Assembly (NCBI RefSeq): GCF_026109735.1
Contig: NZ_CP069620.1
Span: 310,001-374,000, forward strand
Length of the DNA: 64,000 nucleotides
From: Salinimicrobium tongyeongense
Lineage (GTDB): Bacteria; Bacteroidota; Bacteroidia; Flavobacteriales; Flavobacteriaceae
Direction of reading: 5' to 3'
Of this stretch, positions 38,122 through 46,321 are shown piece after piece. The notes under the pieces were generated by a model. It worked only from the letters and a program-made list of their open reading frames with translations, was not told the DNA's origin and made no database searches. The translations under genes and the position numbers were made by a program. Every line of letters starts with the position of its first letter. Position 1 is the stretch's first letter.

Positions 38122-38151
38122 GATCTCACAGGTATAACAACCTGTGAGATC
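38122..38151. repeat. REP-like palindromic hairpin, copy 4
   Basis: GATCTCACAGGT (38122-38133) and ACCTGTGAGATC (38140-38151) are exact reverse complements with a 6-base loop, in the argC-proC gap. Confidence 0.78.
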
Positions 38152-38159
38152 TGTGTTAG

Positions 38160-39125
38160 TTAGAAATAATTCGCTTTCAACTTAAGCCCAAGGCTCTCTT
38201 CAAGGCCAAACATGAGGTTCATGTTTTGAACCGCCTGCCCACTGGCACCCTTCAGCAAATTATCGATCACGCTGGTGATCAATATTTTGTCATCAAATTT
38301 TTGCAGCCTTATAAGGCATTTATTGGTATTTACCACCTGCTTTAAATGCAGCTCTTCTTCTACAATATGAGTAAAAGGGGCGGTAGCATAAAAACGTTTG
38401 TACATCCCATTCGCATCTTCAAGCACTCCTTCAAAAAAGGTGTAGGCTGTACAGTGAATTCCGCGGGAGAAGTTACCCCGATTAGGGATAAAATTGATCT
38501 TGTGGTCAAAGCCTTCCTGCAGCTGCTGCACACTTTGTCCTATCTCAGACAAATGTTGATGCTCAAAAGCTTTATAGGCAGAAAAGTTGTTGTCTCTCCA
38601 GGCGAAATGCGTGGTAGCCGAAAAAGAAGTTCCGGCGCCGGTAGCCCCGGTCACGGCATTCACATGCACATCTTCTTTTAGTAAGCCTGCATATGCAAGA
38701 GGTAAAAGTGCCAGGTTGATTGCCGTGGCAAAACAGCCGGGATTGGCTATGAAATTGGCTTTTTCAATATTCTTGCGGTTCAGTTCGGGCAGGCCGTAAA
38801 CAAAAGAGTGCTTTTCTTCTTTATTTCTGAAATCTGTACTCAAATCAATGATCTTCGTATTTTTTGAAAAACTGTTATCCTCCAAAAACTTTTTGGAATT
38901 CCCATGCCCCAGGCAAAGGAAAACCACATCCACATCCTGATGTATTTTGTCGCTGAAAAGGATATCCGTTTCCCCAACCAGATCCTGATGTATGGCGTGT
39001 ACAGGTTTTCCGGCACTTGAAGTACTGTAAACAAAATCGATGGCTACCTGCGGATGGTTAACCAGTATCCTGATCAATTCCCCGGCAGTGTAACCGGCGC
39101 TTCCAATTATTCCTGCTTTGATCAT
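38160..39125 (-). CDS. argC: N-acylglutamyl-phosphate reductase
   Basis: NADPH-dependent reduction of N-acylglutamyl phosphate. 321 residues: GIIGSAGYTAGELIRILVNHP, CLGHGNSKKFLED, the catalytic cysteine in FIANPGCFATAINLALLPLA, and a C-terminal ILITSVIDNLLKGASGQAVQ. Overlaps argG by 4 bases. Confidence 0.95.
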   Translation of the reverse strand: MIKAGIIGSAGYTAGELIRILVNHPQVAIDFVYSTSSAGKPVHAIHQDLVGETDILFSDKIHQDVDVVFLCLGHGNSKKFLEDNSFSKNTKIIDLSTDFRNKEEKHSFVYGLPELNRKNIEKANFIANPGCFATAINLALLPLAYAGLLKEDVHVNAVTGATGAGTSFSATTHFAWRDNNFSAYKAFEHQHLSEIGQSVQQLQEGFDHKINFIPNRGNFSRGIHCTAYTFFEGVLEDANGMYKRFYATAPFTHIVEEELHLKQVVNTNKCLIRLQKFDDKILITSVIDNLLKGASGQAVQNMNLMFGLEESLGLKLKANYF

Positions 39126-40309
39126 GATTTTTGTTTTACCTGGTTATAGATCTTTCCTGAATTGCTTAAGATCTTAATGAATCCTTTAGCATCCTGTGCT
39201 GTCCAGGCATTATTTTCTTCCCCGTATTTTCCGAAGCCGCTGTTCATAAGATCAAAAGGAGAAGAAATCCCCTCCAGAACAAACCTGTACGGGTGCAGGC
39301 TTACGTAAACCTCCCCGCTTACCTGCTGCTGGGAGTTCTGCAAGAAAGCTTCAAAATCACGCATTACAGGATCAAGGTACTGGCCTTCGTGAAGGTGCAT
39401 TCCGTACCAGCCGGCCACATTATCTTTATGTTGTAGCTGCCATTTGCTGAGGGTATGTTTTTCCAAAAGATGGTGAGCTTTGATAGTAATTAAAGCCGCG
39501 GCAGCTTCAAAACCTACCCTTCCTTTAATCCCAATGATAGTATCTCCTACGTGAATGTCACGGCCAATGGCATATGCTGAAGCCAGTGCTTCCAGCTTTT
39601 CTATATTTTTCTCGGGAGAATTTTCTTCTCCATTCACGGCTGTAAGTTCCCCTTTTTCAAAGGTGAGGGTCACACGCGAAGCCTCTTTTTCCTGAAGTTG
39701 TGAAGGAAAAGCTGCTTCGGGCAGGGGTTTTTCAGAAGTTAAGGTCTCGGCACCGCCAACGCTGGTTCCCCACAAACCTTTATTTACAGAATATTTTGCT
39801 TTTTCCCAGTTCATATCTACGCCCTGAGATTGCAGGTAATCGATCTCTTCCTGCCGGGTCAATTTTTTATCTCGGATTGGTGTAATGATCTCAATTTCGG
39901 GGGCCAGGATCTGAAAGATCATATCGAACCTCACCTGGTCATTTCCGGCACCGGTACTACCGTGTGCAATATAACCCGCTCCTATTTTACGGGCGTGGTT
40001 TACAATTTCTATCGCCTGGATGATACGTTCTGCACTTACTGAAAGTGGGTAAGTATTATTCTTGAGTACATTCCCAAAAATGAGATATTTCACCACCTTT
40101 TGGTAAAAGGAAGAAACCGCATCCAGGTTGGTGTAGGTAGCCGCGCCAATTGCCCTGGCTGTTTTGCCAATGCGCTCAATCTCCTCCTGGCTAAACCCAC
40201 CTGTATTCACGCTCACTGCATGAACTTCAAAGTTTTCTTCTTTAGACAAATATTTGGCGCAATAAGAGGTATCCAGGCCTCCACTGTAAGCTATTACTAC
40301 TTTTTTCAT
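39122..40309 (-). CDS. argG: Argininosuccinate synthase
   Basis: ATP-dependent joining of citrulline and aspartate. 395 residues. It has the PP-loop VIAYSGGLDTSYCAKYL, then GAGYIAHGSTGAGNDQVRFD and EITPIRDKKLTRQEEIDYL-type segments (about 145-165), matching the bacterial enzyme. Overlaps the upstream GNAT gene by 4 bases. Confidence 0.96.
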   Translation of the reverse strand: MKKVVIAYSGGLDTSYCAKYLSKEENFEVHAVSVNTGGFSQEEIERIGKTARAIGAATYTNLDAVSSFYQKVVKYLIFGNVLKNNTYPLSVSAERIIQAIEIVNHARKIGAGYIAHGSTGAGNDQVRFDMIFQILAPEIEIITPIRDKKLTRQEEIDYLQSQGVDMNWEKAKYSVNKGLWGTSVGGAETLTSEKPLPEAAFPSQLQEKEASRVTLTFEKGELTAVNGEENSPEKNIEKLEALASAYAIGRDIHVGDTIIGIKGRVGFEAAAALITIKAHHLLEKHTLSKWQLQHKDNVAGWYGMHLHEGQYLDPVMRDFEAFLQNSQQQVSGEVYVSLHPYRFVLEGISSPFDLMNSGFGKYGEENNAWTAQDAKGFIKILSNSGKIYNQVKQKS

Positions 40310-40953
40310 TTTAATTTATTTTCAATTTTTTCAACCGCTTTTTCTTTTTTGAAAAAAAGGGTTTGTTTTATACTTTTTAATCGGGTGAACGCCTTGTCGT
40401 TCAGTCTTGATTTTTCTTTAACTTTCTCTTTTTTCACAGGGTCGTAGAGCATACCGGTACAAAGGCACATTTTCTTTTCGGTACGGGTAAGAATATCGTA
40501 ATTCTTGCAGGTTTGGCAACCTTTCCAGAAACTCTCATCATCGGTAAGTTCACTAAAGGTCACCGGCTGGTACCCCAGCTCATAATTGATCTTCATAACC
40601 GCAAGGCCTGTGGTGATCCCAAAGATCTTGGCATGAGGATATTTTTTACGGGAGAGCTCAAAAATGGCTTTTTTGATATCCTTTGCCAGTCCCCGATTCC
40701 TGAAATCGGGATGAACTATAAGTCCTGAATTGGCTACAAACTTCTCGTGGCTCCAAACTTCGATATAGCAAAAACCTGCAAACCTGTCCTCTTCAAGGGC
40801 AATAACGGCGTTGCCATTCTGCATTTTGGTAAGAATATACTCGGGCGTACGGCGCGCTATACCTGTGCCGCGAATTTTGGCAGATTCTTCAATAGTATCA
40901 CAAATTACCTGTGCATACTTTTCATGAGAAGCATTAGCAATGACAATTTTCAT
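40306..40953 (-). CDS. GNAT acetyltransferase heading the arginine operon, probable N-acylglutamate synthase
   Basis: A 215-residue GNAT protein. The acyl-CoA-binding core is GLIVHPDFRNRGLAKDIKKA (about 78-97), preceded by strands that include FAGFCYIEVWSHEKF. After the domain comes a cysteine cluster, with Cys-X2-Cys in GCQTCKNYD and Cys-X-Cys in KMCLCTGMLYD, then a very basic tail. As first gene, translationally coupled to argG, and with no other argA or argJ in the operon, it is the natural candidate for the first step (acylation of glutamate). This is an inference from context. The cysteine pattern suggests metal binding. Confidence 0.72.
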   Translation of the reverse strand: MKIVIANASHEKYAQVICDTIEESAKIRGTGIARRTPEYILTKMQNGNAVIALEEDRFAGFCYIEVWSHEKFVANSGLIVHPDFRNRGLAKDIKKAIFELSRKKYPHAKIFGITTGLAVMKINYELGYQPVTFSELTDDESFWKGCQTCKNYDILTRTEKKMCLCTGMLYDPVKKEKVKEKSRLNDKAFTRLKSIKQTLFFKKEKAVEKIENKLK

Positions 40954-41025
40954 GTGCTAAAGAATTAAAGGTTAAAAAATCAAGAAAGGGTTTTCGGGGA
41001 AAGAACCGGACTCACCTGGGTTCCA

Positions 41026-41053
41026 TAAAAAATTAAGCACGCACAAACGTGCG
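41026..41053 (-). terminator. Possible attenuator hairpin in the arg leader
   Basis: On the minus strand CGCAC-GTTT-GTGCG is followed a few bases later by a run of six T (41032-41027). It stands about 75 bases before the first gene of the arginine operon. The stem is only five base pairs but all strong. Confidence 0.4.
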
Positions 41054-41197
41054 GCGGAAACTGCGGCGGCGCCTGAAAGAGATTTCGGGAGAAAGCCTGC
41101 AAAGTAAATGAGAAATGTACTGTGGGAAAATGTGATTCAAAATAAAAAAATTAAATAAAAAATAAGACAAAAAAGAGGGTTTGCGCTGACAGATGGA

Positions 41198-41218
41198 CTA
41201 CATCCGGCGGCGCAGCAT
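41198..41218 (-). promoter_or_regulatory. Candidate arginine leader peptide (MLRRRM)
   Basis: ATG at 41218, three consecutive arginine codons (CGC CGC CGG), a stop (TAG) after six codons. It lies about 32 bases after the predicted transcription start and about 245 bases before the first gene of the arginine operon. Its Arg codons form one arm (TGCGC, 41214-41210) of a hairpin closed by GCGCA (41186-41182) and followed by a T-rich stretch. TAAGG stands four bases before the ATG. Confidence 0.5.
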
Positions 41219-41255
41219 GGGCCTTATTATTATTTGAAACTTTAAAATCACGTTG

Positions 41256-41286
41256 TAAAAGTAAGTTTATTTTTTAAAAACCAAAA
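41256..41286 (-). promoter_or_regulatory. Arginine operon promoter
   Basis: Minus-strand TACTTTTA (41263-41256) fits the -7 consensus TAnnTTTG except the last base, and TTTTGG (41286-41281) lies at the right distance for the -33 box. Predicted start near 41250, giving a leader of about 300 nt. Confidence 0.55.
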
Positions 41287-41356
41287 CAAATTAGAAAAAT
41301 AATATCACTTCCAACCTTAGTTTTTATATAGCTTTCAGCATTAAACCTGCATTTTT

Positions 41357-41385
41357 GAAATCCGCTTTTACGGATTTCCTTTTTT
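41357..41385 (+). terminator. Orphan terminator hairpin
   Basis: GAAATCCG (41357-41364) and CGGATTTC (41371-41378) pair perfectly and are followed by CTTTTTT on the plus strand. No plus-strand gene precedes it, so it would end either a short unannotated transcript or a leader of the TonB/MORN gene 100 bases downstream. Confidence 0.45.
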
Positions 41386-41481
41386 GGCTTTTAAATTTTT
41401 ACAGTATTTTCCCGCGGAATTTTAACCCGAATAATCATATTCTCAATTTTCCTCCCTTTTACTGAAAAAGGTTCATAAAAA

Positions 41482-42207
41482 ATGAAAAATACAGTTCTCG
41501 CCCTCCTCCTGCTTTTTACCGCAATACTTTCTGCCCAGGAAAAAATTTACATGAATGAAAAATATGAAGTAGTGACCAGTCCTGCCGAGGCTACTTTTTA
41601 TAAGATAGAGGAAAAAACTGATAAAGGGGATGCAATAATTAAGAGATTGACTTACCGCCTTGATGGCAGCCTTTCTGCAGAACAGTATCTGGCTGTTAAA
41701 GATGGGAAACCGGTGAATGAAGGCCGACATAAATTCTGGTACAAAACCGGAGAGCCATGGTACGAAATTGATTACAAAAATGGAGACCGGCATGGCGAGC
41801 TCATCGCCTGGTGGCCCAACGGCAATAAAAAGCGGCACGACTTCTTTAAAAAAGACAAATTTAAATCGGGCATGGTATGGAATGAAAAAGGTGAGAAAAT
41901 TGAGCATTTCCCTTATTGGGTCTCAGCTTCCTATCCCGGCGGAAATGAAGCCCTGCAAAATTATTTGAAAAGTACCCTGCCGGTGCCTGAAAAACAAAAG
42001 AAAGGCACTACGGTTAAAGTGCTCCTCATTTTTACCATTAATGAGGAAGGAGCAATTAGCGAAGTACAGGTAGTTGAGGGCGCCCCACGCTGGTACAATG
42101 CGGTAGCCGTTCAGGTATTGAGCAACATGCCAAGATGGGAGCCCGCCCGGCACTTTGGAGAACCGGTATCCACAAGGTTCAGGTTACCAATGAGCTTCGT
42201 AAAATAA
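41482..42207 (+). CDS. Secreted MORN-repeat/TonB C-terminal protein
   Basis: 241 residues with a Sec signal peptide (MKNTVLALLLLFTAILSAQE). The middle part has MORN/YwqK-like repeats (EGRHKFWYKTGEPWYEIDYK and GDRHGELIAWWPNGNKKRHD). The C-terminal 90 residues form a TonB C-terminal domain (KVLLIFTINEEGAISEVQVV and MPRWEPARHFGEPVSTRFRL). There is no N-terminal membrane anchor of the classical TonB type, so it is probably periplasmic. Such fusions are common in Bacteroidota and have no assigned role. Confidence 0.8.
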   Translation: MKNTVLALLLLFTAILSAQEKIYMNEKYEVVTSPAEATFYKIEEKTDKGDAIIKRLTYRLDGSLSAEQYLAVKDGKPVNEGRHKFWYKTGEPWYEIDYKNGDRHGELIAWWPNGNKKRHDFFKKDKFKSGMVWNEKGEKIEHFPYWVSASYPGGNEALQNYLKSTLPVPEKQKKGTTVKVLLIFTINEEGAISEVQVVEGAPRWYNAVAVQVLSNMPRWEPARHFGEPVSTRFRLPMSFVK

Positions 42208-42255
42208 AACGGCTTTAGCTTAAGTCATAATTTTTGTAAATTACAATGAAAAATT

Positions 42256-43659
42256 ATGGCTGAAGAAATCAACAATATAGCAGCAGTTGACATTCCTACA
42301 CTGCTCAGCTCTCAAAATGCCTTTTTTGAGACCGGTAACACACTAGATGTTACTGAAAGAATATCAAAATTAAAGGCCCTCCAGAAGGCGATTGAAAGCA
42401 GGGAAAAAGAAATAGCCGCCGCCCTTTTTGCCGATTTCAGAAAGCCCGAATTCGAGACCTACGCGACCGAAACCGCCCTCATTCTTAGCGAACTCAAATA
42501 CACTATAAAAAAACTGAAGAAGTGGGTAAAACCTCAAAAGGTAAAGAGCACTTTTCTCAATTTTCCATCAAAAGATTACATATACCCACAGCCCTTCGGA
42601 AAAGTTCTGGTGCTGGCACCGTGGAATTATCCTTTTCAGTTAAGTGTATCTCCGGCCATTGGCGCACTTGCAGCGGGAAATACCGTTGTGATCAAACCCA
42701 GTGAATACGCTCCCGCAACTTCTCAACTCACCAAAGATATATTTGCTGAAGTTTTTCCTGAAGAACAGGCTGCAGTAGTATTGGGAGGCGTTGAAACTTC
42801 GGAAGTATTGCTAAAACAGAAATGGGATTACGTCTTCTTCACCGGAAGCGTTCCGGTAGGAAGAATTGTGGCCAAAGCCATAGCCCCCAATCTTACGCCC
42901 GCAACTCTCGAACTCGGCGGAAAAAATCCCTGTATCATTCATGAGTCGGCTAAAATTGGTCTGGCAGCGAAAAGAATTGTTTGGGGAAAATTCATAAATG
43001 CCGGACAAACCTGTATTTCCCCCGATTACATCCTGATAGATAAACGAAAGAAAACAGAATTTACCGAGGCCGTAAAAAAGGAAATTAATGCTGCCTTTGG
43101 CGAGGAGATAAAAAAGTCGCCAGATTATGCGAGGATCATCAATAAGAAGAATTTTGAAAGGCTGCAGGCAATGCTTGAGGGCCAAACCATTATCACAGGC
43201 GGGGAAACTGCTCCCGGTGATAATTATATCGCACCCACCCTGCTCAACGAGCCTTCCCTGGAAGCTGATGTGATGCAGGATGAGATCTTTGGCCCCATCC
43301 TCCCGGTCCTGTCCTATTCAGAAGAATCAGAAATTCATAAGATCATCAGCCATTATCCCGATCCCCTTGCGCTTTACGTTTTTACTGAAGACAAAGATTT
43401 TTCAGAAAAAACCCTTCAAAAATACCGTTTTGGAGGGGGTGCTGTTAATGATGTGGTGGTGCATATCGCCAATAAGAACCTGCCTTTTGGCGGGGTGGGC
43501 AGCAGCGGCTACGGCGGCTACCACGGCAAATTCTCTTTTGACACTTTCACGCACAAAAAGAGCGTTAGCAAACGGGCAACCTGGATAGATATCCCGCTAC
43601 GTTATGCTCCTTATGGTGGGAAACTCCCGCTCATTAAAAAAGTGATGAAAAGGCTTTAA
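42256..43659 (+). CDS. Aldehyde dehydrogenase, NAD(P)-dependent (class 3-like)
   Basis: Oxidises aldehydes, probably medium- or long-chain. 467 residues: VLAPWNYPFQLSVSPAIGAL, FFTGSVPVGRIVAKAIAPNL, the general base in LELGGKNPCIIHES, and the nucleophile cysteine in INAGQTCISPDYILI. The C-terminus (FDTFTHKKSVSKRATWIDIP) is that of the ALDH3 subfamily. Its stop is directly next to the stop of the convergent gene, with no bases and no terminator between them. Confidence 0.92.
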   Translation: MAEEINNIAAVDIPTLLSSQNAFFETGNTLDVTERISKLKALQKAIESREKEIAAALFADFRKPEFETYATETALILSELKYTIKKLKKWVKPQKVKSTFLNFPSKDYIYPQPFGKVLVLAPWNYPFQLSVSPAIGALAAGNTVVIKPSEYAPATSQLTKDIFAEVFPEEQAAVVLGGVETSEVLLKQKWDYVFFTGSVPVGRIVAKAIAPNLTPATLELGGKNPCIIHESAKIGLAAKRIVWGKFINAGQTCISPDYILIDKRKKTEFTEAVKKEINAAFGEEIKKSPDYARIINKKNFERLQAMLEGQTIITGGETAPGDNYIAPTLLNEPSLEADVMQDEIFGPILPVLSYSEESEIHKIISHYPDPLALYVFTEDKDFSEKTLQKYRFGGGAVNDVVVHIANKNLPFGGVGSSGYGGYHGKFSFDTFTHKKSVSKRATWIDIPLRYAPYGGKLPLIKKVMKRL

Positions 43660-45183
43660 CTATTTCTTCAGTTTAAGGGAATATAGATCTTTACGGCGGT
43701 CTTTCAGGTTTCTAACGCTTCCAAAAGTGTGCAGCTCCTTGAGCAGGTCAAGATCAACATCTACAAGCAGCGTACTTTCAGTATTGGGAGTGGCTTCAGC
43801 TTTAATTCCGTTTACCGGAAATGAGAAGTCAGATGGCGTGAATACGGCACTCTGCGCGTACTGAATATCCATATTGTTCACCTTTGGGAGGTTCCCTACA
43901 GATCCGGCTATTGCCACATAACATTCATTTTCTATGGCCCGGCTCATGGCGCACAGCCTCACCCTGGAATAACCATTTTGGGTATCGGTCATAAAAGGCA
44001 CAAAAAGTATGTTCATTCCCTGCTCGGCCAGTAATCTTCCCAATTCCGGAAATTCAACATCATAACAAATAAGCACCCCAATTTTACCACAATCGGTGTC
44101 GAGGGTTTTTAACTGGCTGCCACCTTTCATCCCCCAGGCAGAACCTTCGGCCGGAGTAATATGTAATTTTTCATAGCGCTCGTAACTTCCGTCGCGACGG
44201 CACAAATAGCCCACGTTGTACATGTGCTCCCCAATAATTTGCGGCATGCTCCCGGTAATGATATTGATATTGTAGGTAATGGCGAAATCTACAAAAGTCT
44301 CCAGCAGTTTATCGGTATATGAAGCCAGGGAGCGGATAGCTTCGGCTTCATTTAGGTGGTTGTACTCGGCCATTAAAGGCGCATTAAAGAGCTCGGGGAA
44401 CAGGATAAAGTCACTCTGATAGTCACTTACCGCATCTACAAAAAATTCAATTTGAGACACCAGGGCTTCAAAATCCTTGAACAACCGCATTTGCCACTGC
44501 ACAAGGCCCAGGCGCACCACTGTCTTTGCTGTATTGATAAGCTTATCGGGCTTGGTGTAGTAAATATTGTTCCACTCCATGAGCGTGGCAAACTCCTTAC
44601 TTTCATGATCTCCCGGCAAATATCCCTTGATCACTTTTTTCACGTGAAAGTCGTTAGAGAGCTGGAAAGAAAGTACGGGATCGTGTATTTCCTTCACTTT
44701 CACCTTCTCAATATACTGCTTGGGCGTAAATTCTTCGGCATATTCGGCATAATTGGGAATTCGCCCCCCAAAAATGATAGATTTAAGGTTTAGGTGTTCA
44801 CAGAGTTCCTTTCTGGCCTCATAAAGCCTTCGTCCCAGCCGCATCCCCCTAAATTCGGGGTGAATGAACACATCTATCCCGTAAAGCACATCTCCACTCT
44901 TGGTGTGGGTAGAGAAATTTTCGCCCCCGGTGATCTGCTCATAAGTATGATTGTCGTCGAATTTATTATAATCAACGATGATCGACAAGGCGCAGCCTGC
45001 GATCTTTTCGTTGATCACTATACAAAATTGCCCGTCGGGAAATTTCTTGATCAGGTTTTTGATCTCCTTCTCGCTCCAATACTCATTAGGCATGGCATCG
45101 TAGCTCTCAATCATCGAGATCTTTAATTCCTTATAGTCTTTAACACTCAGGTTTCGCAATTCAATTTTAGCAGAATCTATCAC
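43660..45183 (-). CDS. GNAT acetyltransferase-nitrilase fusion protein
   Basis: 507 residues in two domains. Residues 8-170 are a GNAT fold (VFIHPEFRGMRLGRRLYEAR). Residues about 225-500 are a carbon-nitrogen hydrolase with the triad Glu in LFPELFNAPL, Lys in RYEKLHITPAEG and Cys in GVLICYDVEFPELGRLLAEQ. This fusion is a known subfamily in many bacteria. The natural substrate is unknown; an amidase acting on an acylated amine made by its own GNAT half is a plausible inference. Confidence 0.92.
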   Translation of the reverse strand: MIDSAKIELRNLSVKDYKELKISMIESYDAMPNEYWSEKEIKNLIKKFPDGQFCIVINEKIAGCALSIIVDYNKFDDNHTYEQITGGENFSTHTKSGDVLYGIDVFIHPEFRGMRLGRRLYEARKELCEHLNLKSIIFGGRIPNYAEYAEEFTPKQYIEKVKVKEIHDPVLSFQLSNDFHVKKVIKGYLPGDHESKEFATLMEWNNIYYTKPDKLINTAKTVVRLGLVQWQMRLFKDFEALVSQIEFFVDAVSDYQSDFILFPELFNAPLMAEYNHLNEAEAIRSLASYTDKLLETFVDFAITYNINIITGSMPQIIGEHMYNVGYLCRRDGSYERYEKLHITPAEGSAWGMKGGSQLKTLDTDCGKIGVLICYDVEFPELGRLLAEQGMNILFVPFMTDTQNGYSRVRLCAMSRAIENECYVAIAGSVGNLPKVNNMDIQYAQSAVFTPSDFSFPVNGIKAEATPNTESTLLVDVDLDLLKELHTFGSVRNLKDRRKDLYSLKLKK

Positions 45184-45385
45184 TTACAATTTTTTTTACA
45201 AAGATATTTCTTTCGCCGCTGCTTTAAAAATATTCAGCAGCAGAGAAATTTATTAAGGCCCTATTGATTAGTCCGCTCTAACACATTCAGGATTTTTCTT
45301 ACTTCAAATCATTAAATCATTAGAGAAAATTACCCGTTTTATATCGAGTTTGATTAAATTTATACTACCTAATCTAGTAAAGAAG

Positions 45386-45446
45386 GGTGTCATTTTCGGG
45401 ATGTTTAAAGTGTAGGGGATTTAAACAACCTTATGGAAATGGCACC
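45386..45446. repeat. Nested inverted repeat after pxpC
   Basis: Outer arms GGTGTCATTTTC (45386-45397) and GGAAATGGCACC (45435-45446) pair with two G:U. Inner arms TGTTTAAA (45402-45409) and TTTAAACA (45420-45427) are exact. It starts two bases beyond the pxpC stop; short T-rich tracts lie on both sides. The rest of the 265-bp gap (45184-45385) shows nothing recognisable. Confidence 0.55.
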
Positions 45447-45448
45447 TT

Positions 45449-46321
45449 CTATTTTTTGAATTGGCTGTACTCAAGCAGCTTTATCCCGAACTTTTCACCC
45501 GGCAATTTCTGAACCAAAGTATTTATTCCTGTCTCTGTTAACTGAAGAATTCGGGGATAACCACCGGTAGTTTGCCCGTCTCTCATCAATGCGATTAAAG
45601 TACCCGAAGGCGTGAGCTGCACCGTACCGGGAAGCACCGGCCCTGTAAGAATCGCCTCCAGCTTGTTCTCCAGTTTTTCCTGAAACTGAATTCCCATACG
45701 ATTGCTCTCTTTTGCTGCTGAAAAACGCCATTTTTGAAGCGCTTCTTTTTCTGAAGGCTGAAGCAGCTCAAACTCGGGCCCAGGTAATGCCTCAACTACT
45801 ACCGAAGCGATGTGCTCATCAACTTTAACCGAAGAAAATCTGGAAACAGATTCGGGCTCAGTCTCCAAAAAAGGCAATTTCATGCCCTTTTCCAGTCGGC
45901 TGTTTGGAGTTACACCGGCATACCAGCTTCTGCTGCCAAGCACTTTCCCGGTTTGAAAGCCGCCTTTGATCGCCAGGTAAGCCCTATAGCCACTTTTTCT
46001 TTTTCCGAAGCCAAGCACCTGCCCCGGCAGCACGTTCACCACCTGATTGTTTTCCAGTTCCACGCCGTCGAGTTCCGGAGAGAGCCGGGCTCCCGTAATG
46101 GCAATTTTAGCAGCCCCAAAAAATGCCATTTTTGGCCCCTGCAGCGTGATTTCGAGCAGCGCGGCCTCTGGTTCATTCTTCAGCAGAAGGTTGGCGAGTT
46201 TTGCCGCCTGCCTGTCCATGGCTCCCGATGTGGGCACCCCAAATCCGCGATAGCCGTACCTACCCAAATCCTGAATGCTGCTGTATAATCCCGGCTGTAT
46301 AATTTCCACCTGCGCCATCAT
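45449..46321 (-). CDS. pxpC: 5-Oxoprolinase subunit PxpC
   Basis: Biotin-dependent-carboxyltransferase-like subunit (KipA family) of the prokaryotic ATP-dependent 5-oxoprolinase PxpABC, which opens pyroglutamate to glutamate. 290 residues: IQPGLYSSIQDLGRYGYRGF, GVPTSGAMDRQAAKLANLLL, and C-terminal QTTGGYPRILQLTETGINTL. Start overlaps pxpB by 4 bases. Last of the three subunit genes. Confidence 0.93.
   Translation of the reverse strand: MMAQVEIIQPGLYSSIQDLGRYGYRGFGVPTSGAMDRQAAKLANLLLKNEPEAALLEITLQGPKMAFFGAAKIAITGARLSPELDGVELENNQVVNVLPGQVLGFGKRKSGYRAYLAIKGGFQTGKVLGSRSWYAGVTPNSRLEKGMKLPFLETEPESVSRFSSVKVDEHIASVVVEALPGPEFELLQPSEKEALQKWRFSAAKESNRMGIQFQEKLENKLEAILTGPVLPGTVQLTPSGTLIALMRDGQTTGGYPRILQLTETGINTLVQKLPGEKFGIKLLEYSQFKK

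Noticed and set aside
41120-41175. ArgR box in the A/T-rich part of the arg leader
   Set aside because: Only one half-site (TGAAT) can be seen; the second half is missing and the place is far downstream of the promoter.
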